Positions 16,501 through 26,879 of a stretch of DNA of 64,000 bases are shown here, one piece after another; positions within the stretch are counted from its first letter, which is position 1, and each line of letters begins with the position of its first letter. The stretch is from Lamellibrachia satsuma (Eukaryota > Annelida > Polychaeta > Sabellida > Siboglinidae). The notes under the pieces were generated by a model. That model was not told the DNA's origin. It was given only the letters and a program-made list of their open reading frames with translations, and made no database searches. The stretch lies in NCBI GenBank assembly GCA_033239005.1, contig BSQZ01000015.1, positions 6,389,001 through 6,453,000 on the forward strand, given 5' to 3'. The translations under genes and the position numbers were made by a program.

Positions 16501-19500
16501 ACACACACACACACACACACAGTGCAATTCAGAATAGGCAAGTGCAAATCCAATACTACAAATATGTAGTAGATTCACTCAGAATTGTTTTACCTAAAGA
16601 AGAGTACATATACGTTTGTTATTTGATCCCTAAAACCATGGTGTAGTGTTTTGCGAGGTAAAGACAACAGACCAACCTTTTGACCAATCACATGTAATGT
16701 CCCTCATGTAAATTATACCCCCTGCCCCAAGAACACGGAACTCACAACTACTTATAATAACGATCACCATTATGGTACTATGCCACATCTCCCCCTTTTT
16801 CACTGTCCACGTCTTTAAACTAGGTTCAACAATTATGTTAAGACAGTCATTATCGATTAGTCCGGCAGATGCTAACTAAAATAAGAACAGTCTATTTCTT
16901 CATGTAGTCTCCCATCCACATTGGTTCGGACCGAACGAGCACTGGTCGCATAGATGGGACAGCAGGCATGACGGCTTTGCACGTTCCACCATCACATCTT
17001 CCATGATAGCTGGTTCATTCCCGCATCACTGCCACCCACGTTGACAGGAACGGGTGTCACCGCCTGTCCACCAGATGTCTCTGAACTTGGCTACATTCCT
17101 CATCTTTCGTGGCTCATACCTCTTTCTCCTCACATCTCTCTCAAAAATTGTATTTGCCATTGCGACTCATCCATGGGCTCTGCTCTCATCTGCATTTTCG
17201 GTAACTTGTTCTGCAGTTTTTGACCCATCAGCATCTCTGCTGGACTTACACCTGTGTTGGTGTTGACCTTATCAGCTCTGTACTTGGATGAGCATCCACT
17301 AGTTGATTTGGATAACTCGGACAAAGGCTTCAACGTCTTTGTCCATTCTTGGATACCACACTTTCTCAGTCAGGCCTTGGAGCGTACCACACCTTGGTGT
17401 CCCCCGCAGACCTTTGTCTGACATTGTATGTCCCATGAAATTGATCTTCAGTTTCTTGAAGTTGAATGTAAGTCTGCTTTCTACAGACTTCCTCATGACC
17501 GCCAACACTCGCTCGTCATGTTCATTGTCATCCACACCTCCAACAATGAGATCGTCATGGATGTTGAACGCTCCAGAACAGTCCTGCACCCCCAGTCTGA
17601 TGATGTGATTGGAGGCCATGTTCAACCCAAATACAAGACACTTGTACCTGTAGAGACCGTTCAGTGCTGCGAACGTGGTGACTTCTCAGGAGTAGTTCCA
17701 CCTGGTGGAATGCCATGTTTAGGTCGAGCTTTGTGAACACCTCCATTTCCCCATCTCCTCTACTGTCTCTTCGACTGTGGGGATGGGTTGACGCTCCCTT
17801 ATTATGGCTTTCTTTGCTTCTCGCATGTCGATATACACCCGGACATCTCCATTTGGCTTCTCCACCGTCACTAGAGGATTTATCCACTGTGTAGGACCAT
17901 CCACTTTTTCAATGACGTCCAAGTCTTTAAGCTCCTTCAGCACATCCTTCTCCCTTCTGCTGAACGGTATCCTCTGGTTGGTTTGGCCACAGGTGTTACA
18001 CTCTCATCTGTGTTCAGCTTCAGTTGATAGTTCTTCAACTTGCCGAGACCAGTGAACGCCTGAGGGTACATTTCTCTCAACTTCTCTTTGGTTAAACCAC
18101 CTGTGAAATACACGTCTGCTGCCAGCCCTACTCTGAGCACTCCGAGCTCTTCGGCCGTCTTTCTTCCTAATGGAGCAGCATGGTCGCCTTTGACCATCAA
18201 CAATTGTGCAGCATCTACTTCTCCACCTCATTGCACTGACATGTGCACTTTACAGCTGCCCATCACCTCCAGAGGACTCGTATGCATAAACTCGGCTGTT
18301 ACAGCTTCTCAACTTCAAGCCTGGCATCTTGAGGAATGTGGCTTCTGGGAGTATGCTGCAGCTGGAACCAGAGTCTACAATGATGCTCACAGATTTCTCT
18401 TCAATACTGATCAGCATCACATATGCACTGGGATTCATCGAAAATACATAGAATGTATCACTCTCCTCCATTCCAGTGTCTCGTTTTCCATTCTGCTTTC
18501 CACGACCTCGCCCGCGGTTTCTGTCCATGTCACAACCAGTGGCGCTACCTTGTGATTGCCTGGTGTGGCATCAGGCCGGAATTCTGCTGCATTTCTCACA
18601 TGTGTGGTTTTGAGATTTTCTACAATCTCTTGCTGTGCCATCGTCATCGCATCTCCAACATTTTTCTTTAAATGTTCTGTCTGGAGAGTTGAAACCACTA
18701 GAGTGCTTGGTGTAGATAGTGTTGGCTTCTTCCCTTGTACCAGACAGTGTCAACAACAAAGTGTCTGGCTCGTCAAAGATGTTTACAGTCTTCTGCAGCT
18801 TAGTTAAAGTCAGATTTTCCTCTCTGTACAATTTTCTCTTCAATGATTTGTCTCGAATGAATAGAGAACTTGGTCTCTTATCTGGATAACTTCCTCTGTT
18901 CCATACTCACAGTGTTCAATCGTCTTCTTTAATCGTACGATGAAATTATTGATCGTCTCTCCCCCTTCTGGTGACAGGAAATTCTGTCTTTCATTAGGCA
19001 CATTTTTCTTGACCTTGAAATACTTGTCTAGTGCCTGGGCACACTTGTCATAGTCATTACCCTCCCCAGTGTCCGGCAGGGTCTGGAATAATTGCTGTAA
19101 CTGGTGACCGCCCATGTGAAGGAGTACTGCACGCTTCTACTTGTTGTCAGTTACCCCCGAAGCAATGATATATATTTCAAATGAAGGTTTCCAGTTTTTT
19201 CATTTGTTGGCTAACCCCGAAATGTCTGTTGTATTGAACTCGAAAGGAAGAATTCCAGCTAAGCTGCTTTGTACAGCTGCCATGATGCACGAACATGACA
19301 GTTGACTATGCAACAACTGTCGCCCACTACACCATCTGTAACTACTTGCGGGCGGCTGTCAACAGTGTCAATTGTCACTTGTTGGTTTATGTGTGCTACA
19401 TTTTTAGAACATGTCCCGACTTTGTTGTTGTTGATCCTCGTACACAGAACTCACAACAACATAATAGTGATTACCATTATGGCACTATACCACACATGGT

Positions 19501-22500
19501 ATGTAGGCAATGTTAGGCATGTGTACATGAGATATTGTGTGTGACTTTTGTGTCATTGACCAGATAATTGAACACCTAAATTTCTGTGCTTCATTATCAA
19601 TACTGGGCGCATTTGATTCTAATTACCAGGGGTATGGTCATTACCCTAACCATTGACTTACTAACAATGTATGTGTTGCAGTCACTGAAGGCATCCGGAA
19701 GCGACGAGGCAATCTTACGTTATCGGAGGATTACAACTCAGCCACAAAGGTGGTGTCGTTTGACATGGTGCAGGTGCAGTCATTACAGACAGACTTCTGT
19801 GAGCCAGCAGGATTCCAGAAAGTCACACGCTTCACCCCTGACCACAGTCTCATGGTCACTGGTGGGGCAGATCAGCACATTAGGGTTTGGCGGGTAAACT
19901 GCTATATTCATTGTCTTGCTGTAGATATATTATTGTTTTTTGTGGCTAATTCTTCACAGTTAAGCATGACAGTATGCTCAGCTAGTCTGCTTACTCAAGA
20001 TAAATGCTGAAAAGATCATGATCATAAAAAATTTTCTCAAAGTCATTTTAGTTTATTTTGGTTGTCTCAGCTTGTTTGACAAGAGATATTTACACCATTA
20101 TGTTAATAGTAAAATTCATAAATAATAAAACCACTAGTATGGATTGCATGCTGCATGGCTTGGCATGTTATGGCAAGCTCTGGCTATAAATTCACGAGTT
20201 ACAGTTTATCTATTTATATTTATTAATATACATTTATTATATTTCTTGTACAGTGCATCGATCCGCCATGCGGGAATTAGTGCTATAGAAAAATAGTATT
20301 ATTATTATTATTGTTATCAAGATTTCATGAACAATGTAAATGGGAAATTGTTGCTTAGATCTGTATATTTTCTGTCACAATTTATAATCACAGATTCCCA
20401 GACTGCATATGATGTGACCTACTATAAGTATATAATATTAATATAAGTTACAAGAATATAAGTTACAAGAATTCACATGCTAAAAATAGTGCGTACTGAG
20501 AGTACAGCTGTGTGTTCTTGTTCAGTTTCCCTCACTTGAGAAGTTGTATGACATTGAGGGACACACGGATGAAATAGATGACCTTGACCTCAGTCCTGCA
20601 GGAAATCGGGTAAGTCTTCAATTAAATATCAGTCAAATATCGTTGTCAACACAGTTAATTAAAAGGCATATACAAAAGTATGCTCTTCACTTCCAATTAG
20701 TTTTTAATTGTTCCATGATGATTATAGCAAACTAATTTATGACGAATAAGAAATGTTAAAAAAATTTGATGATGTTATTTGCAAGTAGACATTGTGCAGT
20801 GAATCACGATGTTTGTTGTTATAGTTGGTGAGTGTCTCCAAGGACAGCCATGCCTATGTGTGGAGTCTCACTCATGGCAGTAAGGTGTGTGAACTCAACT
20901 GGACGCATTCCGGGGCGACACGCTACAGGTGTAGATCTTGCAGGTGAGCCAGTGTTCACACTGCAAATTTTCAGTTTGTATTGGTAAGGTGCCAATTGGG
21001 GCATTTTCAATGGTAACAAATTGAGCACTTTAATAAAGGCAATGAAGTTATTATTTTCATTATAGTTGGTTGTGTATGAATACTTTGTTCATGTGTAGGT
21101 GATTGTGTGAGAATCAGGTTTAAGAACAAGTGTGAAATGTAAGTGTATAAAGTGTAATGAATAGATATCCCCAATTTATATGTTGAAAATGTCCCGTTTA
21201 GGTATCCTAATCACGATGAAATATCATTAAAAATGTTTTGCACAGTGAGGCTGAGGTAGAATAACCTTCTCCAGTGTCATTTAAGATGATCTGAGGTAGA
21301 ATAACCCTTCTCCAGTGTCATTTAAGATGATCTGGTTCAAAGTTTAAATGTGAAAATGATCAATTGCTGAGAACTTTTCAATGATGCTGGGAAAACTTGT
21401 TAGATAAGTTGATGTGCCCATAGAAAGTCATATTTATGTTGATGTGCGACTCGTATCAAGTGGTATCGACCATCTGATCTGATCTGATTTTGTCCTGTGC
21501 TCTCCTGCAGCCGCTTTTCCTTTGTATAAAAGTCTCAGCATATTTATTCCACCCATATACAGTGGAGTCCGCTTAACGGAATTGAAGAAACATAATCAGC
21601 CACTCGGTAGAGACAAGTACATTTGCTGGGATGGAATCTTTCCCTGTCCCGCTGTATTGAGGCGCACCACTTGTGTGAATTGGCTGCTCAAATTGTTCTG
21701 GCCCATAGTGATTCTGTTAAGCAGAGTCCACTGTATTTAGTGATAGTGGATGGGTGGGTGGGTGGGTGGGTGGGTGGGTGTGGTGATTGACAAGAATAGG
21801 GAGACGTATAATCTGTACATGACACACATGCCTGTATGTGTGTGTGTAGGTATGGTGTGGTGATTGACAAGAGTAGAGAAACATATAGCTTGTACATGAC
21901 ACACATGCCTGTATGTGTGTGTGTAGGTATGGTGTGGTGATTGACAAGTCTAGAGAAACATATAGCTTGTACATGACACACATGCCTGTATGTGTGTGTG
22001 TAGGTATGGTGTGGTGATTGACAAGAGTAGAGAAACATATAGCTTGTACATGACACACATGCCTGTATGTGTGTGTGTAGGTATGGTGTGGTGATTGACA
22101 AGTCTAGAGAAACATAGCTTGTACATGACACACATGCCTGTATGTGTGTGTGTAGGTATGGTGTGGTGATTGACAAGTCTAGAGAAACATATAGCTTGTA
22201 CATGACACGCATGCCTGTATGTGTGTGTGTGTGTAGGTATGGTGTGGTGATTGACAAGAGTAGAGAAACATATAGCTTGTACATGACACACATGCCTGTA
22301 TGTGTGTGTGTAGGTATGGTGTGGTGATTGACAAGAGTAGGGAGACGTATAACCTGTACACGACACACATGCCTGTTGTACGGACGACGCGGGCACAGCC
22401 TTGCTACATCACCAAGTGGGAGACAGCCAGCCACAGACCAACTCTAAGTGTCAACATAGGAAGTGAGGTTCCTTCAGCCCTAGCTGTCAGGTAGGTGTCT

Positions 22501-25401
22501 GGACACAACGAAAATGCACGCACCAATCATTTCTATGTATCCAACTTACGTTCTTTATAACCATCCAACATCAGGAATTATTGTAGTACATTTTCGAAGT
22601 GGTTCTGTCATTTGATATAGTAAAGTTGGATTTGCTCAATAATAAATTTTGTTTTTTTGCAACTCTGTTAAGATTGAAAATATATTCCCAAATATGTTGC
22701 TTTACTTCTTTAGAGTAGATCTGCACAATGACAGAAAGAACTCTTTGAGTAACCTTTTATACAAGGCCAAATAGTCTTCTTGTTGTACTGTTAGAAATAA
22801 AAAAAAATTGTGTAGGCATGTTTTCTTTCTGTTATTGATTGTTTAATAATTTAATTTTGGGCAAAGTTTTATAAGATCCATGAGTTTTGTTAATTAAGAG
22901 CATGTGACGAATTGGCATTATTATGGAAGAACTGTGATAATTGTAGAAAATAAAAATGAGCACCAGTATTATTGTTTGGTTTCTTATTTCAGTGACAATG
23001 GTGTATATCTGGCTGTGGGAACTTTGTCAGGAACTGTTGCAGGATATGTGTCGTTTAGTTTACAGGTAAGTAACAAGACATTGCTTGAACATTCCTTTAC
23101 ATGGAGTAATATACCCAAGTAGTTCTTCAGCATTAGCTTGTCAGTGTACATAAACTTTTTACCCCAGCTGAAGCAGTTATCAGAATCTTTTAGAATAATC
23201 ACCACATTGCTCTAGTTGGTCTCCACCGTGCTACATGGCAGATAAGCTGTGTAGCTGGAGGAAGCTGCTCATGGCGCACAACGATGAACCAAAGCACAAT
23301 TTAGTGATCAAATGCAGTGCTCGTCATTCACTGAACATGGGGACATTTTAAAACAATTTGTGTGATGGTAAACATTTTAATATTTGTGTGATGGTGGACA
23401 TTTTAATATTTCTGTGATGGTGGACATGTGTGATGTGATTTATGTGATGGTGGACGTTTTAAAACTATATGTGTGATTATTACGGTTAACTTATCACTGA
23501 CATCTTTGTAAAACGTATGCGCTTTATAGCCAGTTATATGCTTTATATCCAGTTGCAGTAAAGAACCAGGATTATTGCATTCAACTAACACTGTTCCAGA
23601 CATTGTTGTAAAGATCAGTTTTATGCAAAGTTTCATTGTTCATTGTGTCCTTATCTCTGCATCCATTGTGTAGCCTTTTCACAATCTGATTGATCTTGTA
23701 CGATGCAGGACAAAGTGTGTAGTTAATGCATCTTGACGATTTAAATGTGTTATGTTAAAGATATGAAGTAGTGTCTTCTATTTCTTTCACAGTCTAGTGC
23801 AGTCGTGTTAGCCTTACATGCATTCTTTGACAAACTAGCTATGACGCAATACTAACAGAAGTTACAGACATGCATTGTATGTTGTCACAGAAAGTTTACG
23901 AGGTGAAGCAGGTTCACGGTATCTTTGTGACGGGCCTTGACTTCGCTGCCTCTAGTGCAACGAGTCAGGCTATCACTGGTAACCACGACTTCACCGTGTT
24001 CAGTATCTCAGCCGACAACCAAGTGAAGATGCACCAACTCACAGCTCGTAGTAAGTAGCACCGTCATCTGTCACTACTCTCTGTAGGTAACCACAATGGG
24101 AAAAACGCTGATATCCTGGGTCAGTGGCATATTTGGGATTGGGAGAGTCAAGAATGTGTTAAGGGTCTTTATTTGGGACTGTGTTCAAATTCAATGTAGC
24201 AAAAATCTTATCACAAAGGGGACCATAACCTGATGTCCCCCCTACATATGCCACTTTCCCAGTAGTTTGAGTACTATATTTGAACGGGTGTACTTAATCT
24301 ACTGCAAGTACATGTAAATTTTTTTATGGAAAATTAAAAATATATATCACTATCAGTTTCTGTTTTTAATCTGGTCCCCTGTTTAGAACCTTATGGAAGG
24401 ACCTTTGTTGGATTAATTAATGTATCAACTCAATTAGCCAATGATGTGGCTGATATGATTTTGTGTCAAAGTTACTAAGCTCAAGTATGCAACTGCCTGT
24501 CAGGCCATCTCCACTCCTGTACGCTGGCATTTCCCAGCTGGGAGAGGAGAGGACTTCCTAACCCCGTGGGACATGTCCCAGCTGTGAAAGGAGAGGGCCC
24601 CCTAACCCCCGTGTGATATGTGACCCAGCTGTGAGAGGAGAGGGCTCCCTAACCCCGTGGGACATGTATCCCAGCTGTGAGAGGAGAGGGTCCCCTAACC
24701 CCTGTGGTACATGTATCCCAGCCGTGAGAGGAGAGGGTCCCCTAACCCCTGTGGTACATGTATCCCAGCTGTGAGAGGAGAGGGTCCCCTAACCCCGTGG
24801 GACATGTATCCCAGCTGTGAGAGGAGAGGGCCCCCTAACCCCTGTGGTACATGTATCCCAGCTGTGAGAGGAGAGGGTCCCCTAACCCCCGTGTGACATG
24901 TCCCAGCTGTGAGAGAAGGCTGCCTAACCCCCGTGGGACATGTATCCCAGCTGTGAGAGGAGAGGGCTCCCTAACCCCTGTGGTACATGTGTCCCAGCTG
25001 GAAGAAGAGAGGACTTCCTAGCCCCCATGTGACATGTCCCAGCTGTGAGAGGAGAGGGCCCCCTAACCCCCGTGTGATATGTCCCAGCTGTGAGAGGAGA
25101 GTGCTCCCTAACCCCCGTGGTACATGTGTCCCAGCTGTGAGACGAGAGGGCCCCCTAACCCCCATTTGTCCAAGCAGTGAGAGGAGAGGGCTCCCTAACC
25201 CCCGTGGTACATGTGTCCCAGCTGTGAGAGGAGAGGGCCCCCTAACCCCCATGTGACGTGTGTCCGAGCTGTAAGAGGAGAGGGCTCTCTAACCCCCGTG
25301 TTCCATCTGTTGCAGGCATGTACAGTCCACTGTGGGCTCTGGTTGGCTTTGTCCTGGTCGTCTATCTCATCTTCTGGTACATCAGTTCATTCGGCCTATG
25401 A
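7451..25401 (+). CDS. PREB: PREB / SEC12 (prolactin regulatory element-binding protein), complete, 9 exons
   Basis: Nine exons join without a frame break: 7451-7579, 16139-16337, 19682-19893, 20526-20609, 20825-20943, 22314-22490, 22993-23065, 23891-24050 and 25316-25401. The product is 412 residues, close to the roughly 417 of vertebrate PREB. Residues 30-38 read GGGGQAKTG, the glycine-rich loop typical of Sec12-type proteins. WD40-like segments include GGADQHIRVWR (end of exon 3) and KDSHAYVWSL (exon 5). The last exon gives one C-terminal membrane helix (about residues 389-408) ending YISSFGL. By family, it is the ER-membrane exchange factor that loads GTP on SAR1 to start COPII coat assembly; vertebrate PREB has also been described as a transcription regulator. 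Intron 1 is 8.6 kb and full of transposon remains. Exon 6 is preceded by a tandem array of its own 5' part. Confidence 0.95.
8202..8731. mobile_element. Possible MITE with diverged inverted ends
   Basis: The left end tggctagtgctccgg and the reverse complement of the right end, tggctagtggtctgg, match at 13 of 15 positions across about 530 bp. No coding region or clear target duplication was found; it could be a hAT-like remnant or chance. Confidence 0.35.
8985..10450 (-). mobile_element. 5'-truncated CR1/L2-like LINE, interrupted by a piggyBac-type MITE
   Basis: The minus strand reads LLRKTNALITSRLDYCNS, then LVHTAV, then LHKPTRFLRSAEKHLLARHR and LPLSLCELTSDITFKMTLKV with frame breaks, the typical C-terminus of CR1/L2 ORF2. 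The reading resumes beyond the MITE (9335-9976). The 3' end is an AT-rich tail with ggtgctatataag and short attt repeats near 8985. The copy is dead. Confidence 0.7.
9335..9976. mobile_element. piggyBac-type MITE with TTAA target duplication
   Basis: The left terminus CCCATTAGACCCCAC and right terminus (reverse complement) CCCATTAGGCCCCAC differ at one of 15 bases. Both are flanked directly by TTAA (9331-9334 and 9977-9980), the hallmark of piggyBac transposition. The 642-bp interior has a GC-rich block (cggccgcggccgg) and no transposase, so the element is non-autonomous. It sits inside a LINE remnant. Confidence 0.85.
10471..10640 (-). pseudogene. LINE endonuclease fragment
   Basis: The minus strand includes SIVPSLIVGDFNIQYD; the GDFN motif is typical of LINE apurinic-like endonucleases. 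It may belong to the LINE at 8985-10450 as an internally deleted copy. Confidence 0.55.
10690..12290 (-). mobile_element. Degraded CR1/L2-like LINE (endonuclease to 3' end)
   Basis: Reading the minus strand from right to left: LVLMNAQSVRNKT and DLLAIKETWLKRDSDSA (endonuclease N-terminus, 12017-12286); then, with frame breaks, YFNFSKAFD, PQGTIFGPISF and KYIDDCT (RT motifs, about 11590-11760); then LYFIILLKTAGIDPHHLLNI and SIVRSVLEYACQVWHTSLTK (11131-11440). An (AAT)n 3' tail lies near 10690. Stops and frameshifts make it inactive. Confidence 0.75.
12460..14070 (-). mobile_element. Degraded non-LTR retrotransposon (second LINE family)
   Basis: The minus strand reads NIVTLYKNKGDHSDCNNYRG (13760-13860), FFDLTKACDLVNRIGLFTLP, then CNGVKQGCILSPTLF (13400-13500). 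The catalytic box has decayed to FTDIAD, where active members have FADD. It continues as SEAPVISTDDHTLEVVQGFT (13130) and ends in a region reading SPRNLLQQTTTGDRL (12600). Sequence class differs from the neighbouring CR1/L2-like copies. Confidence 0.75.
14325..14432. repeat. Minisatellite, 23-bp unit, about 4.5 copies
   Basis: Units of gggaccaatatagagccccatat, nearly identical, in PREB intron 1. Confidence 0.92.
14880..15910 (+). repeat. Pyrimidine-rich minisatellite in PREB intron 1
   Basis: About 1 kb of C/T-biased sequence built from tccttcctgcctacatccc and related units of 25-60 bp. All three plus frames are largely open only because the repeat lacks stops; there is no sign of coding. 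It ends about 230 bp before exon 2. Confidence 0.92.
16139..16337 (+). CDS. PREB: PREB exon 2
   Basis: This 199-bp exon has acceptor gatcag and donor gtaagt, phase 0 to 1. It reads EIYELKHLDGSCELRKVMSF onward to the start of the second beta-propeller blade. Confidence 0.93.
16494..16521. repeat. (CA)n microsatellite
   Basis: About 14 CA dinucleotides in PREB intron 2. Confidence 0.95.
16640..19494 (-). mobile_element. Internally deleted Ty3/Gypsy LTR retrotransposon
   Basis: On the minus strand, gag begins at 19283 (MAAVQSSLAGILPFEF) with in-frame stops. A zinc-knuckle region follows (CWRCDDD, CEKC; about 18580-18640), then a protease with VDSGSSCSIL (about 18380), and RT with VEKPNGDVRVYIDMREAKKA and FTKLDLNMAFHQVE (17750-17940) and HDDLIVGGVDDNE (about 17540). 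RT passes abruptly into an integrase-like EKVWYPRMDKDVEAFV and GVSPAEMLMGQKL, so RNase H and the integrase core are missing. A purine tract (aaaaagggggaga) abuts the left LTR at 16787. The LTRs are recognisable only over their 5' 45-50 bases. Confidence 0.8.
19296..19494 (-). repeat. Putative 5' LTR of the Gypsy element
   Basis: About 199 bp, TG...CA bounded, directly before gag. Its outer 45-50 bases match the inner edge of the left LTR (16740-16787). I see no classical TGG primer-binding site after it. Confidence 0.5.
19682..19893 (+). CDS. PREB: PREB exon 3 (WD40 blade)
   Basis: This 212-bp exon has acceptor gttgcag and donor gtaaac, phase 1 to 0. It contains VQVQSLQTDF and TGGADQHIRVWR, matching the conserved central WD repeat of PREB. 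Confidence 0.94.
20190..20315 (+). mobile_element. LINE/SINE 3' tail
   Basis: tacagtgcatcgatccgcca, then gcgggaattagtgctatag, then (ATT)n: the form of a CR1/L2-type 3' end shared by LINEs and dependent SINEs. The body to the left is not recognisable. Confidence 0.45.
20526..20609 (+). CDS. PREB: PREB exon 4
   Basis: Twenty-eight codons, phase 0 at both ends, acceptor ttcag and donor gtaagt. It reads FPSLEKLYDIEGHTDEIDDL, comparable to VPSLEKVLEF in mammals. Confidence 0.93.
20825..20943 (+). CDS. PREB: PREB exon 5
   Basis: This 119-bp exon has acceptor ttatag and donor gtgagc, phase 0 to 2. It encodes LVSVSKDSHAYVWSL and ends in TRYRCRSC plus two bases of the next Arg codon. Confidence 0.92.
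21560..21733. mobile_element. 174-bp Tc1/mariner- or pogo-like MITE
   Basis: The left end cagtggagtccgcttaacgg and right end (reverse complement) cagtggactctgcttaacag match at 17 of 20 bases, with TA on both sides (21558-21559 and 21734-21735). There is no coding region. It lies about 40 bp before the PREB exon 6 repeat array. Confidence 0.82.
21777..22375 (+). repeat. Junction-spanning minisatellite at PREB exon 6 acceptor
   Basis: Eight copies of a 75-81-bp unit, each with a (TG)n-AG acceptor followed by about 63 bp identical or nearly so to the start of exon 6. The last copy is the exon itself. The six internal copies share agagaaacatatagcttg, whereas the first copy and the true exon share the agggagacgtataa variant. 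Confidence 0.92.
22314..22490 (+). CDS. PREB: PREB exon 6 (5' part tandemly repeated upstream)
   Basis: This 177-bp exon enters and leaves in phase 2 and reads YGVVIDKSRETYNLYTTHMP then PCYITKWE, matching the PCYLTAWD region of PREB. Its acceptor (tgtgtgtgtag) and first 63 or so bases are repeated at 21777, 21850, 21927, 22004, 22081, 22156 and 22237. Only the copy at 22314 continues into the conserved downstream coding sequence, which fixes the true exon. Confidence 0.92.
22993..23065 (+). CDS. PREB: PREB exon 7
   Basis: This 73-bp exon has acceptor tttcag and donor gtaagt, phase 2 to 0. It reads DNGVYLAVGTLSGTVAGYVS, the last propeller blade (mammalian GTFLGLGTVTGSVAIYIA). Confidence 0.93.
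23340..23480. repeat. Short imperfect repeat
   Basis: Several copies of tgtgtgatggtggacatttt in PREB intron 7. Confidence 0.7.
23891..24050 (+). CDS. PREB: PREB exon 8
   Basis: This 160-bp exon has acceptor gtcacag and donor gtaagt, phase 0 to 1. It reads KVYEVKQVHGIFVTGLDF and FSISADNQVKMHQL. Confidence 0.93.
24525..25305. repeat. Minisatellite in PREB intron 8, about 45-bp unit
   Basis: About 17 units of cccagctgtgagaggagagg plus gccccctaacccc plus gtgtgacatgt, variable in length. It stops about 10-15 bp before the exon 9 acceptor. Confidence 0.92.
25316..25401 (+). CDS. PREB: PREB exon 9 (membrane anchor, stop)
   Basis: Acceptor gttgcag; two bases complete a Ser codon, followed by a single hydrophobic helix (LWALVGFVLVVYLIFWYI) and stop TGA at 25399-25401. 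A 0.75-kb minisatellite ends just upstream of the acceptor. Confidence 0.92.
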
Positions 25402-25749
25402 CACTCATTCAGCATCCACTGGAGGAGATACAACAGGGCCAAGGGTGGTGGTGCTGCTATTAATCAGGGTACATCAAGTTCAACAAAGGGTGCTATAAAG
25501 ACATTGGGTGTAAGAATCTGTACTTTGCATGTATCGGAACACTCTTGGTGCTACATTTTGTTTTAAAAATAACATTCCTTCCAAGTTGACAAACTGCAAC
25601 TTAAATTATGTTATACCAGGCCTTAGTTATCTCATTAAACACTGCAGTGACAATCAGTTGATTATAAACATCTGTAAATATATTTATAAAGAAAAAGCAA
25701 TACATAAAATACAAATATGTTTTCAGACATCCACCACGGGTTGATGTAG

Positions 25750-25985
25750 ATGGAGACGACTGGGAATACAAGACTGGAGTCGACAAGACTGAAGTAGACA
25801 AGACGAGTAGACAAGACTGGAGTTGGCAAGACTGGGTAGACAAGACTGGGTAGGCAAGACTGGAGTAGACAAGACTGAAGTAGACAAGACTGGAGTAGAC
25901 AAGACTGAAGTAGACAAGACTGGAGTAGGCGAAACTAGAGTAGACAAGACTGGAGTAGACAAGACTGGAGTAGACAAGGCTGGAT
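25750..25985. repeat. Minisatellite, 14-15-bp unit, in PREB 3' region
   Basis: Alternating gactggagtagacaa and gactgaagtagacaa units, about 15 copies, after the PREB stop. Confidence 0.9.
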
Positions 25986-26873
25986 CACTTGGATATGTGT
26001 TTGTTTGCCTTCCTTCACTTCCTTCACAATGCAAATATACCAACGGTATAATAGTGTTGGATGTCAAACAAGTGTGCCATTCTAAAAGTCACCTGGTGTG
26101 GATGTTTTTCCAGTAATTAATGAGCTCTTTAATCTACATTGTCTCTTTAGATTTGCACTATTTAATCTTCTGTTTATAGCTAGACAGCTCCTTGAATCAT
26201 TTCAGTTAATTTTTTAAAGAAATGTAGTTCCAAGAACTTCTTAAACTTTAAGCACCATCTCAAGACATCAATGAACGTCCCTACATGAAACCAATTTAGC
26301 CTTATACCCCCTCCCCCCCTCCCCCCTCCCTCCCCCGCCTACATGAAACTGAATCACATCCAACTGTGAGCAACTTTGTATTCGCCAGGTGGTGTTTCAC
26401 CATCAGAATGCCAAATCACCTTGCAGTCACCAATCTTATTTTTTGATAAGTTTTGGGAACAATACATACACTAAATAACTGCAGTCTCCACATGCAACCA
26501 ATGTCATGTAGCGTTGAACATTGATGTGTTGAAATGAAGGCGTTCATTTTCCGTGTACATACAAGACCTCGGAAAAGCTGTTGTACCACAAATGTGTAGT
26601 ACGGCATTCCAGATGCATTTGGCATTGTAGAATTGTATATGTGATCATGTTTTAATATTTATAATGGTTTGTGTTGTCATTGTCATGCGAACAAACTAGG
26701 GAATGCATGTTAAGATGTTTAATTTTTGTACATATTGCATGCATATTTAGTTCATCACAGAATATGTATATAACTGTATCAATGTGTGGTGTTGGAATAA
26801 TTGAATGCTGATTGGAAATGTACCTAGTGGGTGCAGGAAGATCGTCTTGTATCACTACAATACCAGTGCAAGG

Positions 26874-26879
26874 AATAAA
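26874..26879 (+). promoter_or_regulatory. Candidate poly(A) signal for PREB
   Basis: AATAAA lies about 1.47 kb after the PREB stop. Another AATAAA lies at 27231-27236. The sequence alone does not decide which is used. Confidence 0.25.

Noticed and set aside
21688..22434. 248-residue minus-strand frame
   Set aside because: Antisense of the PREB exon 6 repeat array.
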